Of a stretch of 64,000 bases of DNA, positions 36,501 through 48,547 are shown piece after piece. Origin of the DNA: Caenorhabditis elegans. Lineage: Eukaryota; Nematoda; Chromadorea; Rhabditida; Rhabditidae. The notes beneath the pieces were generated by a model. It did no database searches. It had not been told where the DNA came from and was given only the letters and a program-made list of their open reading frames with translations. The position numbers were made by a program, and so were the translations under genes. The stretch spans positions 3,720,001 to 3,784,000 of the forward strand of contig NC_003281.10 in the NCBI RefSeq assembly GCF_000002985.6, in the 5' to 3' direction. The stretch's first letter is position 1. Each line of letters opens with the position of its first letter.

Positions 36501-39359
36501 GAGTAAATATTCGATAAGCTCATTCCGTCGTTTCCTTGAAAAAGCTAAATTATTCCAAGATTATGGGGGTGTTTTTGATGTTTTTAATTTTATTTTTTGG
36601 AATTTTGCCTCGAGCAAATTACTAAGCTTTTTCTGTTGACTTTGGAACTTTGTTTGGCCGAGATTAGTTTTATCTGAGATTTTACAATACGTAGGGTTTT
36701 GGAACGGGAAATTGGAGGGACCGAAATTTCAAAATTATGGATATTGAGGTGCTGGGAGAGCAGGAAGAGAAACCTCTAGTTTCCTGTAAAAAAATGTGTT
36801 TGGTCCTGATAACCCAGATCGCCTTGTAGACAAAAAATACCTGCCTGCCTACAATCTGTTTATGCCCAATAAATTATGAGAGTAGGCTGTAGGCAGGTAC
36901 GTAGGCAGACGGTTTTAGTTTTGGCAATTTGTTTTTGTTAAGATGATTCTCAGTGATAAACTTAACAAAAAACGTAGAAAATTTCAGAAAAAAGAGTTGC
37001 CCCAGAAGAGTACACACGCGATAATTTCCAAAAAAAACTCACATATAAGCATGATGTAGAGGTGTCCGTCCATCTCTATCCCTTACCAACCCCATTTGTC
37101 TCTCACAAATCAACTGTTTCAGACTTCGGTCATCTTCCGCTGCAACTGCATCCCAAATACCCAAAACCTGAGATTGAAGTAACGAGAGTTTTTTGATAAG
37201 ATCCAAGTGTTCAGGGATGTTTGGCACATGGCTCATGTCAAGTGTTCCGTTGATTATGTCGTTGTTAAAATCTTCTGCTGACTTCGACGCAAAACGGACT
37301 TCCCATTCAGTTTCTCGTGGCACAGGGTCTAAAACAATATTTCAAAAGGGTTGAGTAAAACAAATACTTTTTTCTGAGCACCTCCTCGTCACTTGACCTA
37401 CAAAAATCTCTGAAAGTTCATCTTTGTAGGTTGTCTAGGAACCGCCCATATAATGGTTTTCTAGTTTTAAAATTATTTATGCAATGTGTTTAATGCCAAA
37501 ATTTAGTGAATTGCGTTTTTTTTTCCTACAACAATACATACATAGTTCCAATAAAGTTCCACGTTTTTAAAACATTTTATAACTTGCTTGCTTGCCTACC
37601 TGCATGCCTACCGCCTAGATTCTGCATTTTGGCGTAAACACTATTTTTTTTTCGTTTCTTTTTTTATAGTTGAATTCATGAACTTTTATAAAAACGATTG
37701 AAGAATAAAATTGCGTGTATTTATTTTTCAGCAGGCACAAGGTAGGCATAGGTAACCTTATCATATCCCCAAATGTTCACTCACAAACGTTCGCATATCT
37801 AGCTCTATCCAAATCAATCAATCCGGGATTATTTCGTACATCCTGAGCTGTGAACCCTTCCGAATCCGCCAGATTATCTTTGGCCCCTTTCTCCAACAAA
37901 AGAAAATACATGGTCGGATCCTGACTGAGCCCATATAGAGCAGCTGCGTAATGTAATGCGGTACGTCCGTCCTGAAATCATCACCCCTGTTTGTGACGTC
38001 ACTGTTAAACGTCACACTTACGTTGTCGTGCATATTGAGAGTATTTAGGGAATATCCTAATATGGCTTCAACGATCGATTTGTGCCCGTTTAAAACTGCA
38101 AGTATTAATGCAACACTTCCGGTATTTGGGTGGGCAATCTAAAAGAAACAGGGTATTTGATAGGATGTTCAAAAACAAATTATTTATACCTTTAAAGCTT
38201 GAGGGGACATTTTTCTTGACACTTCTAGCAAATTTCCTTTGACAACGGCGGATAGAAATTCACGAGCTCTGGTGGCAATGCTCTCTCGGCGTCTTTTTAT
38301 CTGGAAAAAGTTGAACGTAAACATGGTGCAATAAAATTTTAAAGTTCTAGTTTTCCACAGTATTAAATTCTGATACAAATGTACATCTTTTTAGAGTTTC
38401 AAAAAAGTGGGAATGAGTTGATGAATGAAACAATTTTGATTTGATGCATTGCATTCCCATGGTGAAAAAAAGTTTGCTAGGAAAATACAGCACAATTGGA
38501 TTTTAAAAAATTTGACCGAAAAATGGACGTTTTTCAAAAATCAAACTTGTGCTAAGAATTCAGTAATTTTTTCAGAGTTTGCTCAGCACCGCAAATTTGC
38601 CAAATTTGCCGAGTTTGCCGAATTCGCCGTACTCGGCAAATAACCGGAAAATTGATTTGCCGAATTTTCAGAGCTTGGCAAATTTCATTTGCCGCACACT
38701 CCAGGGGTGTGCGGATAACCGATTTTATCGGCTAACGGATAAATCGGCTAATGCCGATTTTTTGAGAACCGGCTAACGGCTAATTCGGCTAATCTCAGTC
38801 ATTCAAATCGGCTAATTTTCGGCTAATTCGGCTAATTCGGAAAATATTCATTTGGTTAAGCTTTTTTTGTCCATTCTGTTAATTCAGGTTTTGGGTTAAT
38901 TTTTCACTGTTATTGAGCGACTGCTAGACGAAATAGCCGATCGGCGAATTCGGCTAACATCGGCCAAAATCGGCTAACGGATAACTACGTATTAGCCGAA
39001 CTGCCAAAAAGTCAGCTAACAGCTAATTCGGCTAATCGGTAAAAAGGTCGGCTAACGGATAATTCGGCTAATATTAGCCGAATTAGCCGATCGGCGAATT
39101 CGGCTAAATCGGCTATTATCCGCACACCCCTGGCACACTCGTGATACCGGCATTAATACACACTCAGTTGCACTGCCGGAGGGAAAAAAATAATTTTTAA
39201 ATTTAAATTTTGGAAAACCATATTTTAAAAACTGCCTCAACTCCCGTTAATATCCCAACCCACCGTAGTTTTTTGATTCTTCCCAGGAATATTTGGCGGT
39301 GTTCCAGGCGTATCCATTGCAGCGTCAAGAACAAGTGGAGGTGGTCGCATGGTGCGCAT
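27598..39359 (-). CDS. Large ankyrin-repeat protein with C-terminal DPY-30 motif
   Basis: About 21 exons from ATG 39359 (MRTMRPPPLVLDAAM) to TGA 27598 join in frame into roughly 1,250 residues. Ankyrin units are clear: GRTALHYAAALYG, GRTALHYAACQQN, MTPIHKALLHGQTNTVRFLL, GRTPLHYAAADPNGEHMIKV, RTPLHYAAALKDGGYLYKV and RTAMHYAAAARDGGHYLKIL. From about 34.3 kb onward a module of about 220 residues repeats: W(I/L)xxGxLxKLExLVLxGxxDLL, an ankyrin pair, then a PxYYRxxxxxIDL linker. Introns sit at matching points. The last two exons encode YLARTVAPVLTKALAE|VLLRRPADPIGFIAEWL, which closely matches the DPY-30/RIIa dimerisation-docking motif. I infer a scaffold, perhaps cytoskeletal or signalling. I do not recognise a named gene. 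Introns are large and repeat-laden; the start could lie further upstream. Confidence 0.82.
27700..28270. repeat. Dispersed GTCGGCTGCT/GCGGCCGAC repeats in an intron
   Basis: The last intron of the ankyrin gene carries some ten copies, in both orientations, of a short GC-rich core (GTCGGCTGCT, AGCGGCCGACATCTCCC). They are spaced 30-70 bp apart with CCTAACCC-like text between them. Isolated copies of the same core occur at about 44783 and 52234. Confidence 0.6.
38702..39132. mobile_element. hAT-like non-autonomous transposon, 431 bp
   Basis: The ends CAGGGGTGTGCGGATAA and TTATCCGCACACCCCTG are perfect 17-bp inverted repeats of the CAGGGGTG type used by hAT elements. The flanks GCACACTC (38694-38701 and 39133-39140) are an exact 8-bp target duplication, as expected for hAT. 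The interior is made of many CGGCTAATTCGGCTAA units and does not code. It lies in the first intron of the ankyrin gene. Confidence 0.85.
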
Positions 39360-40588
39360 AAATATATTTTTCTCTTCCTCCTCTTCACTGGATTATTATA
39401 TCAATATCAGCTAAATTATGAATAATCCGTTGGAGACGAAAAGAGAAGAAGACGAGAAAGAAATGAAGATTAAATGGAATGCTCTTCTCTTTTCAACAAA
39501 CTGTTCTGAAAAAGTGGGCGGAGTCTTGGGGAAGAGGGGAAATGTGATAACAATGAATGAAGCAGTCGTAATTGATATCTCTCCTTTCTTGTTATTTTTC
39601 TATATCCTCTCTATATCACTACACTAATCCATTTGAGTGAGTCGGAAGGGAGGGAGATTTGGGGTGGAATGGCTCAATGCTTTTCACATTTATTACAACT
39701 TTCGGATTATGGAAATGATGGGAAAATGATGAGAGATTTACTCACTATCATAAAAAGGTAAATTGGAAATTGACATAATTTTGCAATTTTTTCCCATACA
39801 TGTTTCTTATTTACAGTAAAAAAACAACTTAAAAACACGAGTGTGCCCCCAGTAGGTAGCCTTATAGGTAGGCATGTAGGTAGGTGTCTAGGCAAACAGG
39901 TAAATAGACAATTTCGGCGCTTCTTTACGTTTTAATATCGATTTTTTATCTGTTGAAAAAAGACAAAAGTTGGCGAAATAGAAGGTGACTAGGAAGGTAC
40001 ATAGGCAAAAGGTAGGAACGAAGACATGCAAGATTGAGACAGGCCCGTAGGTCGACATGGTAGGCAGGCAGGTTTGAGATAGGTACGTATGTTGCCACAT
40101 AGGTCCGGACTCCGAAGGTATAAGGTAGGCAGAAATGGTACTCAGTGTAATCAGATATAAAAAGTAAGTAAGTAAGTAAGTAAGTAAGTAATCAGAAATA
40201 TCACCTTTTGGCCTTGATAGGAGTCACGTGCATTTTCTTGCCTTGCGAATAAAATCGGCTTTAATAAAAAATCCATTTATAAATTGTTTCTGGAAAATCA
40301 GAAACTAAGAAAACTCTGCCACCGATTTTCCTCGCCGGCCACGCTGCAGTTTCCTGTTTCCGTATGAAATATTCCCGTAGAAATGAAAATTTATTCAAAA
40401 AAAATTATAAAAAATGAAAAAGAAAGAAACAATCAAGCCTGTGATAGACAAATCCCACAAAAAACCATTTCTATTCTAAAACAGGTCTTACTGAAACAAT
40501 GGTATGCAGTTTTCATTTGAAAAACACTAGGAGAAATAACAAGAAAGAAAGTAACGAAAGACTATGTTAACATGTACAATTGAAAGAG
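39360..40588. other. Intergenic region with GTAGGC-type short repeats
   Basis: 1.2 kb between two minus-strand genes. It contains the likely promoter of the ankyrin gene, scattered GTAGGCA/GTAGGTA motifs (39850-40125) and a tetranucleotide run. I see no coding frame. Confidence 0.55.
40163..40191. repeat. (AAGT)n microsatellite
   Basis: About seven uninterrupted copies of the tetranucleotide AAGT (AGTAAGTAAGTA phase). Confidence 0.95.
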
Positions 40589-43500
40589 CTATTGGTAGTT
40601 TTTGAGAAGAAGTTGTGCAATATTTCCAGTGTCATTTACATCTTCACCATGAACTTCTGTACTTTGAAGTAATGAAGCAATTGATGAAGTTGGAGGATCA
40701 TCTCCTGATGTATCTGACATTTCATGATCTTCTTCGTTAGTTGGGGGACTTGTGAAAGATTTGAGTAAAGTACTTATGTCCAGGTTACTGCTTAGACTGT
40801 GAAGCAGTGGGAATATTGATTGTGTAAGTTGGGAGTTATCTGGAAATAAGCCATTTTCACTTCATAGTCTGAACTAAGACTTGTTAAATGCTTTCATCTA
40901 AAAGTTTGAAACTAAAACTAGAGTCTGTCTACTAACTATTAGTTTAATTATAAATCTATTTGACTTACTATTAGTAAAAGCGGCGATATCAATATTTGGA
41001 ACAAACGGGTTCAAATTCTGTGGAGACGGGGACTGTCGAGCAAGAAGTGCTCCACTCAAAACATCGACTCGATTTGTCTCATCATCCATTATCGACACAC
41101 TTTCCACTGATCTTCTCTCGGTTTTATAATTATTAAATATTTCTCTTTTCTGAACAGATACTGCCGGTGAGCCATCATCTTCATCTTCCATACTCATTCG
41201 AATCAAACTATGATATTTGGATGGATAATGCTCATCAATCAACATTTCAGGGAGTCCTTGCTTAAAATCTTTCACTTGCTCTGCGGAAATTGAGCCAATC
41301 TTTGGTTTTCCGTTTTCAATACCGTAGCAAATTGAGAAGTGACCAATGTTTTCATCGCAGAATCTCATGAGCATTGATGAGTTTTTTTCGACGTAGTTGA
41401 AACAAGATTCAGTTTTTTGGGTCGAACAGAATGTGAGGAATCTGAAAATTTAAAACGTTTCGTGACAGAGTACAATAGTACGAGAAAACAGTAACTTTCT
41501 GACATACATCGTCAACTTTTTGTTACCTAGTGCCAGAAAAATTACAGAATACGACAGAAAGTTGTTTAACTTTTCTAGTCAACCTTACCCTTTATTGAAC
41601 AAACTGATAACAGTTTGATAATCCTCAGACGCTGCCATTTGTTTCTTTGTCTTTGAAGATTTCTTCTCACAAGCTGGAGATGGACACAACTTGTGCCCAA
41701 CATCTTGAATCATTTCGCATGCTCTGTGAAGCCATTGCCACGTGGTATGGCCCAACTCTGTGCTCATATCCAAAATAGAAATACTTTTCTCCGTGATGAA
41801 CTCCTTCCTCTCAACCGGGAAACTATCCATGACAGGCTCGCGGAGCAACCGATTGCGTAGACGCTTCATCTCTTCATGCAAATCCCGTTGTTGGTTTTCC
41901 ACAGAACCGAAAAGACTGATTTCGAGCAATTGTAGCTCATTTCGACTTCCACAACGAAGAATCCGCGGGAGCAGAAGCATCGCTTGGACGTGTTTGAGCT
42001 CATAATCTGTCAGGAATCTTGCCTGTGGGATTTGTGACTTGATAAATGCTCGAAGAGCTTGGCAAAGGACACCCCAAGGAAGTTGATTTTTGTCAGGGAA
42101 GTAGTCAGATGCGTCCTGAAAGATGGGGTGTGATATGTACGGCTCGTGCCTACACGCCTACTGCCAAATTACTTTCAATTCCAAAACAAACTGCGAGACC
42201 TTGAAAGTGTCGGGCGCTTATTTCGGCAGATTTCTGGTCAAACTGAATGTCAGACGGCAGGCAAGTAGGCACATAGGTAGGCAGTTACGCAGGCAGGTAG
42301 GTACGTTAGCAGGCAAGCATGCTTAAAACGGGACTTACATGCTGATCACAATTGAGAAGTCTGTTCCAGAAAATCGACTGCAAAAGTGGCTCGGTCTGGT
42401 CATTGGTGATTGCAATCAGGAAGGGATGGGTGATCAGGGACTGAAAATGTATATTTTGTAAAGCGATTCATAAAGCTTCAGCACTATGCCTGTTTGCTTG
42501 CCATTAAGGCAAGTAGACACTCAGGCAGGCACTTTGAGCCTGTATGAAAGGTAACTTACATGAACCACTATGATCTTATTATCAATGTTCAGATGTACTT
42601 CAAGTTGAATAGCGTAGCGAGTTGCGAGCTGCCGACGATCCACCATCGAGTTCAATGTAACCCCCTGAAGCAGAAGAAATTTTAGTCTTGAACTATTTTT
42701 TAGAGCTTTTAGTACCATTTCTGGAAACGTGGCACATAGGAATCCATAATCATATTTCAAAGAAGTTGTTCGAACACTTGGCTCATTCAGCTGATTTGCA
42801 AATAGTAAAATTTGAGCATTGCTTGAACTCTAAAAATTGAACTATTATCCTTCAAGCCCTCTCCCAGAAAACTGTACCTGTGAGCACAAAAGTTTTCCCT
42901 CTGAATTTACAACAGCTCCACTTTGCTCGGCGCTTTTGGTTGCTGCGATTCCCTCTCGTTGGGTTAATATCATTTTTCCAGCGATTTGTCTGAGCTTTGC
43001 ATCCGGATTGTCGCCGCAGAGTTTGACAAGGGAAGCTCGGTAAAATGTCTCGACGACTTGAGGAGATGCGAGCTCGTTCATTTCCGATATTGCAAAGATT
43101 CTGAGAACAAAAAAGTGGAAAGTCTTACGGTATCAGGCAATCACACCTCATACTTGTGACATGCTAGCAGTAATGCATTTTTGAATTTTCTATTTTAATA
43201 ACCATCCGTCGCGCACTCCAAAATTTATTGTAAATTACAAAATCGTTAAGTCATTTATTGCACATGGAAGTCTATTTCTAGAATTCTGAAAGTTTTGAAG
43301 CACCCTAACACTTGAAGGATTTTCCAGAAATTTCCAGAATGTTCCCACCTTTTTAAAGCTTTTCTGAACCCACTCTGAAAAACGGAATTTTCAGATTAAA
43401 TTCTGATTTTTCACTTTCCAGATATTTCTAGAACTTCCCAGAAAATTTCAAGACATTCCAATAAAGTTTCCAGATATAAAATTTGCTTCAGAAAAATTGA

Positions 43501-45547
43501 TCATAAATTAAAAAAAATTGATTCATTTTTTTATTTAAAAAAAATTTATTTAAAAAGTTCTCAGAGAAAATTTGAATTTCCTTTCAAAGAATTTCTCAAC
43601 GTATACAGCTCGCCAATTTTATGTAATCCATAACTTAATTTAAATCTGATATTTTGAAATACATCTATACATCTACATCTACATACATATTAGAAATAAG
43701 TTGCTTACTTTTTCAAAATTAAAAATGTTAGTTTGAAAGAAAATAGCGTCACGAGGTGTCACTGAGATTACCACACATATGGTTTTAAAAAATGTAGTTT
43801 TAAGTTTAATGTGATGTTTTTTTTTGGGTTTTAAGATAGATGAAGACAGTAAACCCTACTTGACACGCATTGTCGGATGACTTGTTCTGCATTTGACAAC
43901 ATTTCTGGCTCTATGAATAAGTGGAGCAAAATCGAGTTCTGATTCTGGTTGATCTGGATGTACTCCTGGAAATATCCTCGGCCACTCGATAACAATCGAT
44001 TCTTTTATAATATCTTCAATCAATAATCTCTGCTCTTCTGCGTCTTCCAATGGGAGCTCACAAGCTTTTTTAAAAATCACGGAAAATCTGTAAAAGTGTT
44101 CGTGCATGCCTGCGTCTCTCTCCAGACACTTATTACTAACTCGTTCATGATACTCGGAGCACCAATACGACGACTGTCCACAAAGAGTGATGCCCTTTTC
44201 TGTGCTCGCAGAAATTCTGATTTCTTATCGCATAGTGACGCCAATTCTTGCCGCATTTGTGCCAAGTTGTGTGTGCGCTTCGCCTGAAATGATAGGGTCA
44301 GTAGACAGCGGTCTGGAGGAATAGGAAATGGTCAATTGGAAGCATGTTTGATCAATGATACAGTTGGACTTTTTCGAACTTCTGAACTTTCAAAAAAAGT
44401 CCCCGGAATCTGCGATAAACCTATTTTGCACATATTATTCACTGGGTAAATACTGTCTCATTTTTGTAATGCATTTTTTGTTGAAGTCATTTGATGATGG
44501 AAACTCCCTAAAAGTCTTATGATAAGTTTTGCAAGAGAAAAACGGAAGTTGTTGTGCTAAATGCCAAAAAAATTTATTGAAATTTAAATTCGAGAATGTG
44601 TTTTCTAGATTGCTTATTATGCTAGCTCATAACTCTGTTGTCTGTTTTTTAATTGAAAAATGTTCAACAAAAAATATGTAGAAAATTATATAATGCACGT
44701 TTGAATAGTTAAACATTTTCTGATAACATAAAAGACATGCGAGATACTGAGGAGTTTGCGGAGTGCACTCAAACCAATGAGGTGTCGGCTGCTTTCCCTA
44801 ATGTTTATTTTTAAATTTACAAATATTTTGTTACACTCTAGCCCGTAAGGTTTTAGCTGACAGTTGACACTTTTTTTGATATGTCTGAAAATAACCGAGA
44901 TATGAACTTTCAAAGATGAGCAAAACTAGAATATTATACTAGAATATTATGAGTTAAAATTTACTGCCATTTTAAATGTATTTTGTAGAGTAGGCATTAT
45001 AGGCAGGCAAGTTTTTGTGTCTAAATGCTATTTTTGTATTTACATACGTACCTTCTTACCTACGGCTCACCTGCCTAGGTACCTTCTATCCTCTGAAATT
45101 TTACATTCAAATCTCGACTATATTGTTTGCAGTTAGACTGAAAAGAAAGGTTCAGTAGACCCGCTTGTAGGTGTAGGCAGGCGTGCATAATATTTCAACT
45201 TTACTTTCCCCAATTCTCCAATACCCCGGTTGTATGTTTCCATAACATTTTCAAACCATTCAAAAAACGTTACGCTCAAAAAAAAACCTTTCCACTTTCA
45301 AATATATTTTGACTACATCACATCTCCGGGTCTGTCATCATGCGCAAATATGGTAATAAAGGATGGTGACATACTATAACACATCAAAGCGGCGCCCCTC
45401 TCCAATAAAAGAGAGCAATGAGCTCCGCTATTTTTAATGAGCCCCCAAAAGTAAAATGAGACATGGGGATTTCAAATTTACCTCTAGCAGATTGTCGATG
45501 ACACACGCTTTCCGTTTATTCGTTGACGTCATACTCGTCATTCCCAT
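40589..45547 (-). CDS. STAT-family transcription factor-like protein
   Basis: About ten exons join in frame from ATG 45547 (MGMTSMTSTNKRKACVIDN, after CTTTCAG) to TAG 40589, roughly 720 residues. A short coiled-coil-like N-terminus replaces the usual STAT N-domain. The DNA-binding and linker regions contain TKSAEQSGAVVNSEGK, IDNKIIVVHSLITHPFLIAI, LQSIFWNRLL and LPWGVLCQALRAFIK, in the order of STAT ...VIVHG..., TILWDNAF and VPWEKMCETL. TTWQWLHRACEMIQDV matches FTFWQWFDGVLDLTK. The SH2 domain has SSMLMRFCDENIGHFSICYG, like GTFLLRFSDSEIGGITIAH, with the phosphotyrosine-binding Arg kept. IFNNYKTERRSVESVS lies where STATs carry their single phosphotyrosine. The C-terminus is acidic and Ser/Pro-rich. 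The family is clear by eye. C. elegans is usually credited with sta-1 (IV) and sta-2 (V), so I give no symbol. Confidence 0.8.
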
Positions 45548-47660
45548 TTGACTTCTGAAAGTTTTTTAATGAATTAAAGAGACTACGATGGTGATTTTAG
45601 AAACAACAAAAAAGACTCGTGATTTGAGGAATGTTATTTTGCAAATTTTAATTGGAAATGAGTCAGGGATAATTAAGGCTACAATGTTTCTGAATTGTTT
45701 AATAATGGGTCTGAAAAGATCAGAAAGATGCTATGGGAAAACTGAAATTTTTTCAAATGCAGCCATTTCATAACATTCAACTTTTCCGTCAACTCTAACA
45801 GGAATGCATAAAAAAAGTTCAAATGACAGATTGCGTAATGTATGACGGTTTCTAATTAGATACAGAGCCACATTTTGAGCGAAATCAATAATTTAAGAAA
45901 TTACTCAAAAAGATAACCTGTTCCATTTGGAATAGAGTCTTTTAAATAAATCGTTCAACAACAAAAAAAATCAAGCAGAAGAAAAGCACTTTGAATTGGA
46001 AAATCCGTTTTCAGAGTCTATTATTTTTATGATATTTTATAAACATAAAAGTAATTTAGGAGGTTTTAAAAACAGTGCTTGAATTTACCAATTTCCACTT
46101 TCTTGACTCTTTCAAAACTTTATTCAAAAAATAATCCCGCCAAATGTCGGCCACTCAATCTTTTTTCAGAGCAGAGTAGGCAAAATTTCGCTGACTACAA
46201 AACTATAGACAAAACCTTTGGCAATATGATCGTCATTTAAAGTTTTTATCCATGTCTTTTAGTTTTGGAGTTCTGTTCATTTGAAGAAAGCCTCACAATG
46301 CTGAAAGCGAGCAGCCCGGTAGAGATGCGCGGCTCATTTTTTGGCACTTTGGAAACATTTACAAAATTAATTTTTTGCTCATTGTTGAGCAGAAGTTTTG
46401 TTCTGGAAATTTATATAGATATAGAGATTCATTTTTGTGCTCTCTAGAAATAATTTCATGTTTTATTGAACGATTTGAAAAGTTGCTCAAAAACTGTCTC
46501 AAATACCAACGTGCCGAGTTACACATGACACTCGGCATATTGCGATTCTGTAGCAGTTTTTCAGCAACTTTTTGAAACTTTCTAACTTGAAAAGCTTTGG
46601 GTGGCTTTACATTTGTCCAAAACATGGGACAACTTTACAACTCGTGGATTTGAATTTCATCTAACTATAATGTCACACTCTACACCGGAACTCTAAAAAC
46701 AACGCGCAATGAGCTCCAATGAAACATCGCGAGACGTGTCCGAAATAGTGACAATTGAAAGTGTCTGTGTGTCGCCCACCAATTTATGATAAGTGTGTCT
46801 CATATAGAGGACAAATGCGATAAGACAGAGAGATGGACGAAGAAAAGTTGAATGGAGTTGTAGACGATTGGAGGTTCGGCTGGTGGGGAGGGACACATAA
46901 GGTAGGGGGGACCGCCTGTTTGAAAGGGGGGACTCAATGCAACAATAAACGTATTATGATTCATTAAGTTTCAAAACCAAGTAACATTATGGCAAGTATA
47001 TTGAGGTAATGTAAATAGTGTCTCTCTCATAGACAGCTTATCAGCAAGAGAAAATGGAATTTGTTCTAAGACAGGCTGAAAGTGGTGGGAATCTGTGTTT
47101 CAAACTTTTTTTTGATACTTTTTTGGCCAAAAAAGTAAAGCAGAACATCTTTATCATACCTTAGTTTTGTAACAACCAAATTCGAAACTAAAACTTGAAA
47201 AACAAGCATTCCCACTATCGCTTTTACGATATCAACCATCTATTTGAACAAAAACAAAATAAGATACTATCATATTAAAGTTTGTTACTTTTGATACTGG
47301 GAATGAGCAAAAAAAGAGTTTCAGTTTTTTTGGGCGTGGATCCTAACTGTAGTATTTCAGTCAAAAAACAAGAAGAGCTTGCTTTAGTAACGCTACTGTA
47401 CCGTACCATTACAATAAACTAGCCAGTATTGCGTAAGTACCCTGGATATGCCGAGATGGAGCCCACAATCAATGTCGCCTGCTCAATTAACAATTTTGAA
47501 AATTTAGGAAATTTCATAAATTTTAAAATATATAACTTCCACTTCGCGATTTTTCATGCACAGCCGCAATTCATTGAATAGGTATTCCCCTATTCACCCA
47601 TTAATATTTTAAAATTAAAAAAATCATATCTTAGCTAGAACATAAAAATATATCTAAAAA
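45548..47660. other. Intergenic region upstream of the STAT-like gene
   Basis: About 2.1 kb. A GC-richer island at 46690-46930 (with GGTAGGGGGGACCGCC) may be regulatory. Short open frames on both strands lack splice or codon support. No RNA gene or repeat array is seen. Confidence 0.5.
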
Positions 47661-47945
47661 TTAATTCCAGATGTTTCTCCACTGCACATGAAAAAAAACA
47701 AGCAAACAGTTAATTTTCAAAACAAAAAAAAACATTTTAAATGTAAAAATTGTAGCTAGCTCCAGGCTCCAGTCATATGACGAATGAGGTAATCGTTGTT
47801 CGTTAAAAAGTATAAAATCACCTTCATTATCGGGCCTCTCATGGGTATTTAGATCATTGAATTGCGGTTTCAAAAAGTAAAAGTACAAGTCCGGGTCACC
47901 CACCACTTTTAATGGAATGTGGATATGCTCAAATACAGTGCTCAT
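47661..47945 (-). CDS. Possible small protein, unrecognised
   Basis: After a TTACACAG acceptor (about 47979), ATG 47945 opens a 94-codon frame (MSTVFEHIHIPLKVVGDPDL). The first about 70 residues have normal codon use and balanced composition (FYFLKPQFNDLNTHERPDN). The last 25 are AT-rich and look like untranslated sequence, so the true end may lie at an unseen splice. There is no recognisable domain or signal peptide. Only one exon is visible, so it could also be a gene fragment. Confidence 0.4.
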   Translation of the reverse strand: MSTVFEHIHIPLKVVGDPDLYFYFLKPQFNDLNTHERPDNEGDFILFNEQRLPHSSYDWSLELATIFTFKMFFFVLKINCLLVFFHVQWRNIWN

Positions 47946-48547
47946 TGTAATGGGATGGCGTGGAGGATGATTTACCCTGTGTAACAGAAAAATAGTAAAA
48001 ATGTTTAACACCGGATGTTTCAGAAAAAATCCCATTTCAAATAATTTTGCAGAGCATTTTTTTGAATTCTGTGTAATTCTTCACAACAAACGTACTGGAA
48101 AAAAATCTGGAAATTTTTGAATTTAGTTGGGTAAACAATTTTAGAAGCTGATTTTTTTTTCAAAAAAAAAGCTTCCATGCAAATTACCGGGCCTCGCAAG
48201 AACTTAAAAAAACTCTTATGAAAAACATTTTTTTGCTAGTTCAAAATGCTCTTCCGAAACTAATTTTTCTGCAGTCATCTATTTTAATAATCATATTGTT
48301 TGTCCCTAGTAAGGCTTACGATACCACAATACTTTTTGGATTTTTCTCTGCAATTTTTCCAGTATAAATGATATTTTTGATCATTGAAATGCCTTAACTT
48401 TTCAAAAAAAAAATCATTAATTTATTTTAAAAATATTCAAAAACACGCGAGAAGCCAACAGATCCAAGCTGGCGGAAAACTAGTTGCGTGTCAGAAATTA
48501 TCGTGTCGCGTCGGGTCGCCCATCTTTATTCATCGATTACCTGAAAA
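47946..48547. other. Spacer upstream of the SAND-domain gene
   Basis: About 600 bp of AT-rich DNA between a possible minus-strand gene and the plus-strand SAND gene. It would hold a divergent promoter. No other feature is seen. Confidence 0.5.
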
